Shown: positions 49,214 to 58,036 of the stretch, in pieces
Numbering within the stretch: the stretch's first letter is position 1
Layout of the letters: each line of letters starts with the position of its first letter
From: Halothece sp964463655
GTDB lineage: Bacteria; Cyanobacteriota; Cyanobacteriia; Cyanobacteriales; Rubidibacteraceae
DNA: 59,813 nt
Assembly: GCA_964463655.1 (NCBI GenBank)
Contig: CAYXDG010000012.1
Coordinates: 1-59,813 of the forward strand
Direction of reading: 5' to 3'
Made by a program: the position numbers and the translations under genes
The notes under the pieces: generated by a model
Database searches by the model: none
What the model was told of the DNA's origin: nothing
What the model saw: only the letters and a program-made list of their open reading frames with translations

Positions 49214-50551
49214 TTAATCTCCTCCTAATTTAACAATTTTGCCAATATTAAAGTCAATGCGAATCCAACTTTGTAGGGTTTTTAAGTTGCTTAAAAGTAA
49301 TAGTGGAATTTGCCAATGATGGACAAATAAAAAGGGTAAAGGGTCATCTTTGCGAAAAATCCCATCAGTTCCCTGAGCAATTTTTTCCCACCATTTTTTT
49401 AAGTCTTGGAAGGAACGAATTTCTGTTAACCGCCACAGTTCATGATACAACCAATAGGTCGGTTTACTATCAGGTAATGGAGAAATGGGGGCTTGATTGT
49501 CAAGATTTCCTAAATAAGCATCCGCCAAATCAGGATGATCATGAAACATCGTAATTGCAGAATGGGTTCGCGGGTTACATTCTACGGGATAAATCGTTCC
49601 GTCTGCGGTTTGTATAAAGTCAAAAGAAATCTGACCTGTGAGGTTTAATGCTTCCACAAAATCTTTCACCCAAGCTAGAATTTCTGGATGATCTTCTTGC
49701 TCATAATTCACTTGAAAGGGAGAAGATTTTGAGCAACAATGGAGTTGAATCTTCCCATTTCTAACCGTGCTATGAGTACAATATTCTTGTCCGCGAATAA
49801 ACTCTTGCATTACCCAAGGATTTTCTTCGGTGATGGGCAGTTTTTTGAGATAGCTTTCCATCCCCTCAAAGGGTAATTTTGTCAAGTCTAAGCGACGTAC
49901 TGAATCGTAATTAATACTTTTAATAATATAGCGACTACCATCTCCTTGAAAGTCAAAATCTAAGACTTGTTGGGGAGAGCTAAAACGAAAAACTTTGGGT
50001 GCAGACAGTCCGATTTCCCTTGCTGTTTTGCAGAATTCATATTTATTATCCAGCATTGCTGTAATCTCAGGATCGAAATGAATCACCTCGCAACCTGCTT
50101 CAGTGAGTAGCGGTTTTGCAGTAGAATCATAATAACTGGAAACAGGACTACAAACAGGAATAAAAACATCAATTTGTTCTTTTTTAACAATCTCTAAGAG
50201 TCCTTGACGATAGCCTTCTGGGTCTTTTTCGGGTGCAGGAACTGTGTAAAATTTATTCACTGCTTGGGAGGTGCGATGACCTGAAAGCCAGTATTTATGG
50301 GTTTCAATAAGGAACAGGGTATGACCTGCTTGGTAAAACGATCGCGCTAATTGTAGCGATTTTGTCATTTTTCCACCTGTCAGTAGAATACGCTTAGGAT
50401 TATCTGTCACTTCTTGCTTTAGTTTTCCTTGAATGAGAAAAGAAAAGAGAACTGTAATTAAGTTGAAAGGGAAGGCAATTAACAGCAAGTTTAAAGTTCC
50501 CACTGTTTTGAGGAGAGATTTGAATCGTGCTTGGATAAATAAGAGAATCAT
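49214..50551 (-). CDS. mysC: MysC, ATP-grasp mycosporine-glycine synthase
   Basis: Attaches glycine to 4-deoxygadusol using ATP. 445 residues. A membrane-associated N terminus (LLLIAFPFNLITVLFSFLIQ) is followed by KRILLTGGKMTKSLQLARSF, HKYWLSGHRTSQAVNKFYTV, VMQEFIRGQEYCTHSTVRNG and GQISFDFIQTADGTIYPVEC and NPRTHSAITMFHDH. This is the second gene in the mysB-mysC-mysD set, separated from mysB by 92 bp with an 11-bp hairpin. Confidence 0.88.
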   Translation of the reverse strand: MILLFIQARFKSLLKTVGTLNLLLIAFPFNLITVLFSFLIQGKLKQEVTDNPKRILLTGGKMTKSLQLARSFYQAGHTLFLIETHKYWLSGHRTSQAVNKFYTVPAPEKDPEGYRQGLLEIVKKEQIDVFIPVCSPVSSYYDSTAKPLLTEAGCEVIHFDPEITAMLDNKYEFCKTAREIGLSAPKVFRFSSPQQVLDFDFQGDGSRYIIKSINYDSVRRLDLTKLPFEGMESYLKKLPITEENPWVMQEFIRGQEYCTHSTVRNGKIQLHCCSKSSPFQVNYEQEDHPEILAWVKDFVEALNLTGQISFDFIQTADGTIYPVECNPRTHSAITMFHDHPDLADAYLGNLDNQAPISPLPDSKPTYWLYHELWRLTEIRSFQDLKKWWEKIAQGTDGIFRKDDPLPFLFVHHWQIPLLLLSNLKTLQSWIRIDFNIGKIVKLGGD

Positions 50552-50584
50552 TTTTAATTACTCAATAGTTGCTCGATAAGTCGA

Positions 50585-50612
50585 TTCGGGGTGAATGGCT
50601 GTTCACCCCGAA
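50585..50612. promoter_or_regulatory. 11-bp perfect hairpin between mysB and mysC
   Basis: TTCGGGGTGAA (50585-50595) and TTCACCCCGAA (50602-50612) form a stem with a 6-base loop. On the mysB transcript it follows the stop by 31 bases and precedes mysC by 33. No T-run follows on the minus strand, so it looks like an attenuator or RNA-processing site rather than a terminator. Confidence 0.55.
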
Positions 50613-50643
50613 CAAAGATATAGTCAAAACATCCACGGATCGA

Positions 50644-51483
50644 TTACAGTTTTCTGATCATGGTTAAGCCATCGCGCAGGGGAAGTAATACTTGCTCAAC
50701 GCGAGGATCATCTGCAACCATTTGATTAAATTGGGCGATCGCCTCTCCATTTGCAGTGCGTTTTTCTGGAGGTAAATAGGCTTGTCCTTGTAACAAAGTA
50801 TTATCCACAAAAATATAGCCACCAGCTTCTAATAATCCCTGATCCATCAAGAGACGATAATAATCTTTATATCCTGTTTTATCCGCATCAATAAAGGCTA
50901 ATTCAAAGGTTTGTCCTTCACTGGCTAATTTTTCCAGACTCTCGATCGCAGGCGCTACCATAATGCTAATCTTGTTTCCATGAGGAGACACATCAAAGCA
51001 GTTACGACCAAACTCGGCGGTATATGGATCAACTTCACAAGCGACAATCTTACCATCTTCGGGGAGTGCTTCGGCCATCGCCAACGCAGAATAACCTGTA
51101 AACATTCCTACTTCTAAAATGCGTTTCGCACCTGTCATCTGAACAAACATTTTCAAGGTTTGTCCTTCAATATGACCTGACAGCATTTCTTGTTCGAGTT
51201 TACAAACTGTTTCCCCATCGGAAAAGCATTGACTCCAGTCTTCTTCACGGGTTTTGCGATCAAGATTGGCGAGAGCTTCTGATTCTTGAGTAGTGACTAA
51301 ATCCAGATAAGGGTCTAATCCTGCTCCTAATTGAAACGCATCCTCGATCGCGCTTTGTAATTGATTAGATACACTTTCCTGTTTGGCGCTGTTAACAATC
51401 CCTTCTAACTTCTCTACTAAAATCCCTAACGGGGTAACGGGTCTTGCGGTCTTCTGACTGAGCTTTTCATTGGTAATGGTCAT
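50644..51483 (-). CDS. mysB: MysB, O-methyltransferase making 4-deoxygadusol
   Basis: Methylates demethyl-4-deoxygadusol in the mycosporine pathway. 279 residues, a class I SAM O-methyltransferase: QTLKMFVQMTGAKRILEVGM, FTGYSALAMAEALPEDGKIV and ACEVDPYTAEFGR form the SAM site; FIDADKTGYKDYYRLLMDQG, YIFVDNTLLQGQ and LPLRDGLTMIRKL match the CCoAMT-like fold. mysC and mysD follow. mysA, the 2-epi-5-epi-valiolone/DDG synthase gene that usually precedes mysB, is not found in this window. Confidence 0.88.
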   Translation of the reverse strand: MTITNEKLSQKTARPVTPLGILVEKLEGIVNSAKQESVSNQLQSAIEDAFQLGAGLDPYLDLVTTQESEALANLDRKTREEDWSQCFSDGETVCKLEQEMLSGHIEGQTLKMFVQMTGAKRILEVGMFTGYSALAMAEALPEDGKIVACEVDPYTAEFGRNCFDVSPHGNKISIMVAPAIESLEKLASEGQTFELAFIDADKTGYKDYYRLLMDQGLLEAGGYIFVDNTLLQGQAYLPPEKRTANGEAIAQFNQMVADDPRVEQVLLPLRDGLTMIRKL

Positions 51484-51860
51484 TTTCTCTTACTCTCGAA
51501 TAATTCTAATTTTGCATAGCTGCGATCACGCTTAAATAAAGTCAGATCAGTAATCGCCGTTCTTATCTTAGAATACTGTTAAAAAAAATGTCACGGTCGC
51601 ATCCATTTTCTCAGATTAATCTTCCTTTTGACACAATCTCTTTAGTGACTATTTCCCTTGTCTTCACCTCAATCTCTTGAATTGAAAGGATTTTTAAGCA
51701 ACTCTTGCTCAGGATAGATGACGAGTGTGTCTTCATCGGGCCATCTCCTTAAGCTCAGGAAACTTAATAGAACGCTACAGAGTACGCGATCGTTTAATAA
51801 CTTTTTAATTTTAGATGAAAGTAAACAATCAAGGGGCGAAAGCTGTAGAGTGGGTATAGC

Positions 51861-51889
51861 CCATCTGAAACTGATGCTTTTTCAGATGG
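51861..51889. promoter_or_regulatory. 10-bp stem upstream of the 51996 gene
   Basis: CCATCTGAAA (51861-51870) pairs with TTTCAGATGG (51880-51889). It lies just upstream of the extended -10, so it could be an operator or the end of an antisense or unseen transcript. Confidence 0.4.
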
Positions 51890-51904
51890 TATGACAGTGA
51901 AATG

Positions 51905-51913
51905 TGTTATAAT
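51905..51913 (+). promoter_or_regulatory. Extended -10 promoter element
   Basis: TGTTATAAT contains TATAAT (51908-51913) preceded by TG at the extended -10 position. No -35 match at the normal spacing. Start expected near 51920, giving a leader of about 75 bases. Confidence 0.45.
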
Positions 51914-51995
51914 CTGCCTAATAATAAAAAGTCGTATTGATGACGAGAAAGCAAATTTTTTTTGAGAAATTATTTTCCATTGTTAGGTTAATAAA

Positions 51996-53036
51996 ATGAT
52001 GTTCCGAACAACTTTAGAGAGCTTTGACTTTGTAATCCCACTTTATAAAATACGTTGGAATACCCGTGCTGTTTTAGAAGGAATTACGAAGCATTATCAG
52101 CCTCGCTCAATCCATGTTATTACACAAAAAGCGGAAGCAAACTTACTAAAGGTCAATTGCCAAAATTGGGAAGTTACTTCGGTTTATGTTCATGAAGAAG
52201 AATCATTTTTTAAGGAGAAAACGGGTTTAAGTAAAGACTTAATTTGTGCTGAACTAGACTTAAAAAAATCTCTGTATGCTCCCGGTTGGTTCTATCAACA
52301 ATTATTAAAGCTCGGCGCTTGTGATGGGATTGAAAAGCTAAGCGAATGGTATGTGGTTTGGGATAGCGACTTGTTACCTGTTAATGCTTGGCCATTGCTG
52401 AAAAAAGAGAAAGAAACCATCAAGCATACCTTTGCATTATTACAACATAATCAATGGGGAAATCCGCAAATTGTTTCTGCTTGGGAAAAATGGATTCAAT
52501 CGATCCTTGGAATTAAACCTATCACGGATACAGAAGGGACATTTATTCCTCATCATATGTGGTTTAAACAAGAATTATTGCGCTCATTTAAAGAGCAACT
52601 GAATCAGTATTTTACATCCGATGACTCTTGGTTATTATTGATGATGCGATCGGTCAAAAAATTTGATACTTTTAGTGAGTATTGGTCTTATGCGTCTTGG
52701 GTTGCAGAAAAGTCGCCCAGCGATTTAGCATTTCATCCTTATGAAGAATACGGAGCAACCACAGAGCGATTTTTTGATGATGGAACTGGACTTTTTTCCA
52801 CAGCACTCAAACATCATTATCACTGGTTGGAGTCGGAAACAGATATCTTTTCTCCCTCCTACCAAGATGTCGAATCATTTATTTATGTGGAGTATGGAGA
52901 AGATCAGTTACCCTCTTCTTTTTCCTTTGAAAGTAACTCAAGACATTTGAAGAAAGATACAGAAAATATGCACATTGAAGAAAAACGCTCTCGCTGGAAT
53001 CTTCGCAGAATTCCCCCTTATCAAGTGACGAATTAA
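51996..53036 (+). CDS. DUF6492-type glycosyltransferase-like protein
   Basis: 346 residues. SFDFVIPLYKIRWNTRAVLE at the start, YAPGWFYQQLLKLGACDGIE, and an Asp-Ser-Asp in WYVVWDSDLLPVNAWPLLKK recall GT-A glycosyltransferases, where DxD binds nucleotide sugar and metal. FIPHHMWFKQELLRSFKEQL matches the expected acceptor-side helix. The C-terminal 60 residues are charged. It forms a cassette with a FkbM-like methyltransferase and an MFS/GPH transporter. The substrate is unknown. Confidence 0.6.
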   Translation: MMFRTTLESFDFVIPLYKIRWNTRAVLEGITKHYQPRSIHVITQKAEANLLKVNCQNWEVTSVYVHEEESFFKEKTGLSKDLICAELDLKKSLYAPGWFYQQLLKLGACDGIEKLSEWYVVWDSDLLPVNAWPLLKKEKETIKHTFALLQHNQWGNPQIVSAWEKWIQSILGIKPITDTEGTFIPHHMWFKQELLRSFKEQLNQYFTSDDSWLLLMMRSVKKFDTFSEYWSYASWVAEKSPSDLAFHPYEEYGATTERFFDDGTGLFSTALKHHYHWLESETDIFSPSYQDVESFIYVEYGEDQLPSSFSFESNSRHLKKDTENMHIEEKRSRWNLRRIPPYQVTN

Positions 53037-53075
53037 ATCCTGAATCTGCTAATTGTTAAGCCGAAAAATAAGCCA

Positions 53076-53984
53076 ATGCCATTCCTATCCATTCAGAGAT
53101 TAATCCAGTTAAAGCGTTTAGAGAGAAAGTATAAAAAAATCATCAAAGAGCGCTATCATCAATTGCCTATTTTGCAAGAAATTGATCGCATTCGCCAACA
53201 AGAAAAATATCAAAACCCAAAAAGTTTAATGGGGTTTGGCGATAAAATTTATTCTCAAAGTGATGAAGATGGAATGATCCGAGAAATCTTTAATCGAGTT
53301 GGTCTAACTAATCAAATTTTTATAGAATTTGGCATTGGGAATGGCTTAGAAAATAATACTTTAGCATTACTATTTGAAGATTGGCAAGGATTATGGATTG
53401 ATGCAGATTCAAAGTCAGTTCAGAAAATCAGAAAAAACTTTGCAAGTGTGATTAAAAATGGTCAATTAAAAATAGTTGAATCTCTGATTACAAAAGAGAA
53501 TATTAATCAAATCATTAGCGACAATATCCAACAGCCAGAAATCGATCTGTTATCCGTTGATATTGATGGTAACGATTATCATGTCTTGAAGGCCATTACT
53601 TGTGTACAACCGAGAGTGATTGTGATTGAATATAATGCTAAGTTTACCCCACCGCTTCTGTTTTGCATGGATTATAACCCTGATCACATTTGGGAAAAAG
53701 ATGATTGCTTTGGAGTTTCTCTGAAGTTTCTAGAAGTTAACCTTGCGGAAAAAGGTTATTGTTTAGTGGGTTGTAATGTGTCTGGGGTGAATGCTTTTTT
53801 TGTTCGACAAGACTTGGTGCATAATAGATTCTTAGAACCCTTTACAGCAGAAAATCATTATGAACCCCCCAGATATTATCTCTCTGGCTATTTTGCAGGA
53901 CATCCAGCTTCTTATAAAACTCTAGCGCAATCTCTAACCATGCGATCGCATCACCAGAAAACGCCGCAAATATATCACCAATGA
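53076..53984 (+). CDS. FkbM-family-like SAM-dependent methyltransferase
   Basis: 302 residues. After a basic N-terminal 60 residues, FGDKIYSQSDEDGMIREIFN and IFIEFGIGNGLENNTLALLF (SAM-binding motif I), WQGLWIDADSKSVQKIRKNF (motif II) and DLLSVDIDGNDYHVLKAITC, RVIVIEYNAKF follow, the FkbM-type order. Acceptors are often sugar hydroxyls. It overlaps the transporter gene by 4 bp (ATGA), so the two are translationally coupled. Confidence 0.75.
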   Translation: MPFLSIQRLIQLKRLERKYKKIIKERYHQLPILQEIDRIRQQEKYQNPKSLMGFGDKIYSQSDEDGMIREIFNRVGLTNQIFIEFGIGNGLENNTLALLFEDWQGLWIDADSKSVQKIRKNFASVIKNGQLKIVESLITKENINQIISDNIQQPEIDLLSVDIDGNDYHVLKAITCVQPRVIVIEYNAKFTPPLLFCMDYNPDHIWEKDDCFGVSLKFLEVNLAEKGYCLVGCNVSGVNAFFVRQDLVHNRFLEPFTAENHYEPPRYYLSGYFAGHPASYKTLAQSLTMRSHHQKTPQIYHQ

Positions 53985-55351
53985 CCTTATCTCAAACCCA
54001 AACCAATCAACTGTCAATCGCCACACGCATCGGTTACGGAATCGGAGATTTTGGCCCATCGATGTCTTTAAATGTTTTAATTATTTTCTTCTTTTTCTTC
54101 TTAACCACAGTTGCAGGAGTTCCCCCAAATATCGCAGGAACAATCTTATTAATCAGTAAAGGTTGTAACGCAATCGCGACTTTAATTGTGGGTCCACTCA
54201 GCGATCAAACGCGATCGCGATTTGGTAGGCGACACACTTGGATGTTAGGAAGCGCCCCCATTCTCGCCATTAGCTTCTCCCTCCACTGGTGGGTTCCCCC
54301 CTTGACTTCTTGGGCATTATACGGTTACTATCTCATCGTTGCGATTTTCTTTCAAGTCAGTTTTGCTTGCTTCCTAATTCCCTATAGCGCCCTCCTCACA
54401 GATGTTAGCGAAGATCATCAAGAACATATTCGCCTCAACGGGTGGCGCTTTAGCTTTGCGATGACAGCGAGTACCCTCTCTCTATTATTGCTGCAGGTGT
54501 TAACTGTTTTTGATGACCCACCTCAAAAGCAACTGCCAATTTTAGGCACAGTTTGCGCGATCGCGACCTTAATTTCAATTGGCTGGTGTTGTTGGCAAAC
54601 GGAAGAACAAGACATCAAAGCAGACACCAGTGGAGTAAATGTCCAAGACTTAAAAAAATTAAGCAGTAATCGACCCTTCTGGTTACTGTTAGGAATCTAT
54701 GGGTTTTCTTGGATGGCGTTATTAGTTGCCCCAACCATTCTTCCTTATTTTATCGTCAATAACTTACAGCAACCAGAATCAGCTATTATTTCGATTGCTT
54801 TAATCATGAAAGTCGCAACCTTGGTTGCGATTTTTATTTGGAAACCAGTCAGCGAACAACTAGGAAAAAAAGCAGCCTTTTGGTTAGGAATTAGTCTTTG
54901 GATTATTGGCAACTGTGGACTGTTTTATATTCAACCAGAAGCACCAGAATGGATTTATCTAAGTGTGGCTTTACAAGGAATTGGCATGGCAGCAGCTTAT
55001 TTAATTCCACCTTCAATGGTACCTGAAGCGATCGATTGGGATGAGTTAAAAACAGGACAAAGACGAGAGGGAGTGTTTAATAGTATTCTGCTGTTTGCCA
55101 ATAAAATGGCGCAAGCATTAGGATTGTTTCTATTCGGACAAATTCTCGCGATCGCAGGGTTTCAAGAATCTCTTCCACCCATAGAACAACCAGAATCAGC
55201 ATTAACTGCCATTTTAATGGCAGTGATCCTTTTGCCAACTATTCCTTTACTAACTAGCTTAGTTTTAGTCTTTTTATACCCGATAGACAGAGAAACGCAT
55301 CAAAAAACCCTCTTTCAATTACGGAAAAAACGAGCCATGAATAATTCCTAA
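53981..55351 (+). CDS. MFS transporter of the glycoside-pentoside-hexuronide (MelB-like) type
   Basis: 456 residues with twelve expected membrane helices. IATRIGYGIGDFGPSMSLNV, GPLSDQTRSRFGRRHTWMLG (GPH signature, D-x-R/T-x-RxGRRxxW), EDHQEHIRLNGWRFSFAMTA and MVPEAIDWDELKTGQRREGV in the second half are typical of GPH sugar symporters. The transported compound is unknown; neighbouring glycosyl- and methyltransferase-like genes suggest a sugar or a modified metabolite. Confidence 0.85.
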   Translation: MTLSQTQTNQLSIATRIGYGIGDFGPSMSLNVLIIFFFFFLTTVAGVPPNIAGTILLISKGCNAIATLIVGPLSDQTRSRFGRRHTWMLGSAPILAISFSLHWWVPPLTSWALYGYYLIVAIFFQVSFACFLIPYSALLTDVSEDHQEHIRLNGWRFSFAMTASTLSLLLLQVLTVFDDPPQKQLPILGTVCAIATLISIGWCCWQTEEQDIKADTSGVNVQDLKKLSSNRPFWLLLGIYGFSWMALLVAPTILPYFIVNNLQQPESAIISIALIMKVATLVAIFIWKPVSEQLGKKAAFWLGISLWIIGNCGLFYIQPEAPEWIYLSVALQGIGMAAAYLIPPSMVPEAIDWDELKTGQRREGVFNSILLFANKMAQALGLFLFGQILAIAGFQESLPPIEQPESALTAILMAVILLPTIPLLTSLVLVFLYPIDRETHQKTLFQLRKKRAMNNS

Positions 55352-55456
55352 TTTCTCAAATTTTAGAAACTGATGCTACAGTAGGAATGATGAAGATGTA
55401 AAAAATTGAGTAATCCTTTAAAATATTCCTAAAGTCTTTCAAAAACTTAAGTTGCT

Positions 55457-55786
55457 ATGAGTGATCCCGTTAAACCAATCACCCTTCCTGCGATCGAAAA
55501 CCCCGAACAAGAACGAGAATGGCTTCAAGAAGGTCTGCAAAAATGGTTAGATGAAGAATTTATCCCAGAAGGGGTCAATGCTGAGATCGCCAAGCAAGCT
55601 GCTCAAATTTTTATTCGTCAACGTCTCGAAGGAGAAAATGATTTAGGAGCGTTGGTGGTAGCGATCGTGACTGAGATGCAAGCCTTTGATTTTAGTCATA
55701 GTTTTTATGGAGAGTTTGCCATTGCCAATGCAGTCAGTGATTTGATTTTAGATAGTTTGGGTTACGATCGCTGCTGTGGTCAATAA
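55457..55786 (+). CDS. Conserved cyanobacterial small protein (unknown family)
   Basis: 109 residues, helical and acidic: ERWLQEGLQKWLDEEFIPEG-like N terminus (actual EREWLQEGLQKWLDEEFIPE), NAEIAKQAAQIFIRQRLEGE, DLGALVVAIVTEMQAFDFSH and SFYGEFAIANAVSDLILDSL. I do not recognise a named domain. The C-terminal LGYDRCCGQ carries two Cys. It lies 10 bp before dprA, so they are probably one unit. Confidence 0.7.
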   Translation: MSDPVKPITLPAIENPEQEREWLQEGLQKWLDEEFIPEGVNAEIAKQAAQIFIRQRLEGENDLGALVVAIVTEMQAFDFSHSFYGEFAIANAVSDLILDSLGYDRCCGQ

Positions 55787-55796
55787 AGAGACAACT

Positions 55797-56906
55797 ATGA
55801 CATCAGAACGTAAATATTGGTTGGCATGGTCACAGATATCAGGAGTGGGGTCGGTGACCCTGCAACGCATCAAAAAGCACTTTGGTAGTTTAGAAGCTGC
55901 TTGGCAAGCCAGTCAATGGGAATTACAGCAAGTGTCGGGGGTGGGAAATAAAAATATTCAGCAGATTCTTGAGCAGCGAACACGCCTTGACCCAGAAAAA
56001 ACTTTAACCGAACATCTACAAGACAATCCCCAATTTTGGACACCTGCCGACCATGATTATCCTCGCTTACTGTTAGAGATTCCCAGTTTTCCCCCAGCCC
56101 TATATTATCGAGGAAACATTGACCCCCAAGAAATGCAGGGAAACAAACCTTTAATTGGAATTGTGGGGACGCGTGCACCGACGGAGTATGGGAAACGCTG
56201 GACGCAAAAATTAACCAAGGCGTTAGTGACACATGGCTATTGTATTGTTTCTGGATTAGCTGCGGGAATCGACGCGATCGCCCATCGCAGTTGTTTAGAT
56301 GCTGGAGGACGAACTTTGGCGGTTTTAGGGACAGGATTAGATATTACCTACCCCCATAGCAATCGTCAACTCTATGCGAGTCTTGTACAACAAGGCGCTC
56401 TCCTCACAGAATATCCCGTGGGAAGACAGCCCGATCGGGGAAACTTTCCCGCCAGAAATCGGATTATTGCTGGGCTTTCCCGTGCGGTGATTGTCACAGA
56501 AGCGCCGCAAAAATCAGGCGCTTTAATTACAGCCCGTTACGCCAATGAATTTGGACGCGATGTTTATGTTTTACCAGGATCATTAGAAAATCCAAGGGCG
56601 ATCGGGTGTTTGGGATTATTAAATCATGGGGCAAATGTTATCTTGAGCGAAGAGCATTTATTGGAAATGTTGGGAACAATCCCCCAACTCGATCGCCTCA
56701 CCGAAACCACAGCGCCTTTAAGTGATCTTGAAGCAAACTTAAAAGAAATCTTAAGGGCGATCGCCCCTGAACCCACCCCTTATGATTTAATTGTTCAAAA
56801 TGTCTCTCAAGAAGCTAACGCCGTTTCCGCAGGACTACTACAACTTGAACTGCTTGGCTTAATTTCCCAAGCCCCAGGGATGCGATATCAACGCCTTCAA
56901 CCTTAA
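55797..56906 (+). CDS. dprA: DNA-processing protein DprA
   Basis: Loads RecA onto incoming single-stranded DNA in transformation. 369 residues from ATG at 55797 (a GTG at 55776 overlaps the upstream gene). N-terminal HhH region (SGVGSVTLQRIKKHFGSLEA, QVSGVGNKNIQQILEQRTRL), Rossmann-like domain (LIGIVGTRAPTEYGKRWTQK, YCIVSGLAAGIDAIAHRSCL, TLAVLGTGLDITYPHSNRQL, FPARNRIIAGLSRAVIVTEA, SGALITARYANEFGRDVYVL) and a C-terminal winged-helix (QVDRL-type region). comEC is in the same window. Confidence 0.95.
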   Translation: MTSERKYWLAWSQISGVGSVTLQRIKKHFGSLEAAWQASQWELQQVSGVGNKNIQQILEQRTRLDPEKTLTEHLQDNPQFWTPADHDYPRLLLEIPSFPPALYYRGNIDPQEMQGNKPLIGIVGTRAPTEYGKRWTQKLTKALVTHGYCIVSGLAAGIDAIAHRSCLDAGGRTLAVLGTGLDITYPHSNRQLYASLVQQGALLTEYPVGRQPDRGNFPARNRIIAGLSRAVIVTEAPQKSGALITARYANEFGRDVYVLPGSLENPRAIGCLGLLNHGANVILSEEHLLEMLGTIPQLDRLTETTAPLSDLEANLKEILRAIAPEPTPYDLIVQNVSQEANAVSAGLLQLELLGLISQAPGMRYQRLQP

Positions 56907-57008
56907 ATGATTCCTGTTAGGATAGGGGAGAAAATTTAGGACTGACAGCGAGTAAGGTGATTGCCAACTTGTCAGCTTCTAACTCACAGTAAATCAGGAG
57001 AAATATCA

Positions 57009-57500
57009 GTGTTAAAATCCTTAACCCTCACCAGTGCTAGCCTCTTCATTTTTTTAAGCCTATCGACTCCCGCCTTAGCGAATTCTTCTTTCTCTGTCGC
57101 ACAAGCCCAAGCTCAACCTTCCTCTGAAACCGATATTAGTTCTGAAGAATTAGAACAATTTGCTGCTGCGATCCAAGCTATGCGAAGCATTCAAATGGAA
57201 TCCAGAAATCAAGTTAGCGAGGCGATCGAGCAAGAAGGATTAAGCACCGAAAGATTCCGAGAAATTTTACAATCACAACGTAATCCTGAAGTAGAAATAG
57301 ACGCTTCTGAAGAGGAATTACAACGGTTTGAAAGTGCTAGTCAAACACTTGCACAGATTCAGCGCGATACTCAGTCGGAAATGAAAGAAGCTGTGGAATC
57401 TCAAGGGTTAGCTGTTCCTCGCTTTCAGCAAATTTTAGGAGCAGTGCGTCAACAACCTGAACTTCGTCAGCAAGTTCAACAAATTATCCAAAGTAATTGA
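57009..57500 (+). CDS. DUF4168 secreted protein
   Basis: 163 residues from GTG at 57009. The frame opens at TTG 56961, but CAGGAG is 12 bases before the GTG and the signal peptide follows it (LTSASLFIFLSLSTPALANS). Two DUF4168-type repeats follow: ISSEELEQFAAAIQAMRSIQ and EAIEQEGLSTERFREILQSQ, then ASEEELQRFESASQTLAQIQ and EAVESQGLAVPRFQQILGAV. An exported helical protein of unknown function. It ends at a hairpin. Confidence 0.8.
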   Translation: MLKSLTLTSASLFIFLSLSTPALANSSFSVAQAQAQPSSETDISSEELEQFAAAIQAMRSIQMESRNQVSEAIEQEGLSTERFREILQSQRNPEVEIDASEEELQRFESASQTLAQIQRDTQSEMKEAVESQGLAVPRFQQILGAVRQQPELRQQVQQIIQSN

Positions 57501-57554
57501 TCATTAATTAACCATGACAGTTGCAATTCTTCATTTTTGAATGCTTGAATGATC

Positions 57555-57573
57555 GGGTGGGCAAAGCTCACCC
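57555..57573 (+). terminator. GGGTGGGC-AAA-GCTCACCC hairpin
   Basis: An 8-bp stem with one G-T pair, 54 bases after the DUF4168 stop. Same GTGGGC/GCCCAC type as at 5779-5795. Confidence 0.45.
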
Positions 57574-57616
57574 AAAAGCCATTATAAAAGGGGTTGAATT
57601 GGCGCACTCATGTTAA

Positions 57617-58033
57617 TTATTCATAATTCATGGCTTTGAGTGCTTGCAGTTTTTCTGTCCATTTTGCTGCAAGAGAAACTTGGGTAAAAGGAATTTCCAT
57701 GCTTTCCCCATCTTTGAAAATAAAACAAATATCAGCTTTCCCTTTTTGCGGTGGATTTTCTAGAGAAACTGGATAATTATCAACGAAAAGTTGAATTTCA
57801 GAGACAGTTTTTAGAGAAAAAGTCCGTAGAGATTTGGGTTCGCCACGAGCGGGTTTTCCCCAAGTAATCCTGTCATCCTTTTGCCCCAAAACCGCGTAAA
57901 TGTCATATTTAGCGCGATCAAATGATTCAGCCCATTGGCGATAGGCTTCTACTTTTTGATATTCATTCCAACCCGCCCATGCTAAACCGATAAACAGGGC
58001 TAATAAAGGAAGCCAAATTAATCCTCGTTCCAT
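57617..58033 (-). CDS. Conserved membrane-anchored protein next to pspA
   Basis: 138 residues. One N-terminal helix (GLIWLPLLALFIGLAWAGWN), then a soluble part: YDIYAVLGQKDDRITWGKPA, TFSLKTVSEIQLFVDNYPVS, DICFIFKDGESMEIPFTQVS. No named family recognised. It starts 3 bases after the pspA stop on the same strand, so it is probably co-expressed and may act in envelope stress with PspA. Confidence 0.65.
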   Translation of the reverse strand: MERGLIWLPLLALFIGLAWAGWNEYQKVEAYRQWAESFDRAKYDIYAVLGQKDDRITWGKPARGEPKSLRTFSLKTVSEIQLFVDNYPVSLENPPQKGKADICFIFKDGESMEIPFTQVSLAAKWTEKLQALKAMNYE

Positions 58034-58036
58034 CTG

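Larger units (their letters stand above)
51484..51995. other. Divergent intergenic region between mysB and the 51996 gene
   Basis: 512 bp without a supported gene. It contains a hairpin at 51861-51889 and an extended -10 (TGTTATAAT) at 51905-51913 for the rightward gene. A minus-strand frame reading RRWPDEDTLVIYPEQELL (near 51725) has no start codon and no family match. Confidence 0.5.

Noticed and set aside
51700..51800. Minus-strand frame with RRWPDEDTLVIYPEQELL in the mysB upstream gap
   Set aside because: No start codon and a stop soon after; too short to call a remnant.
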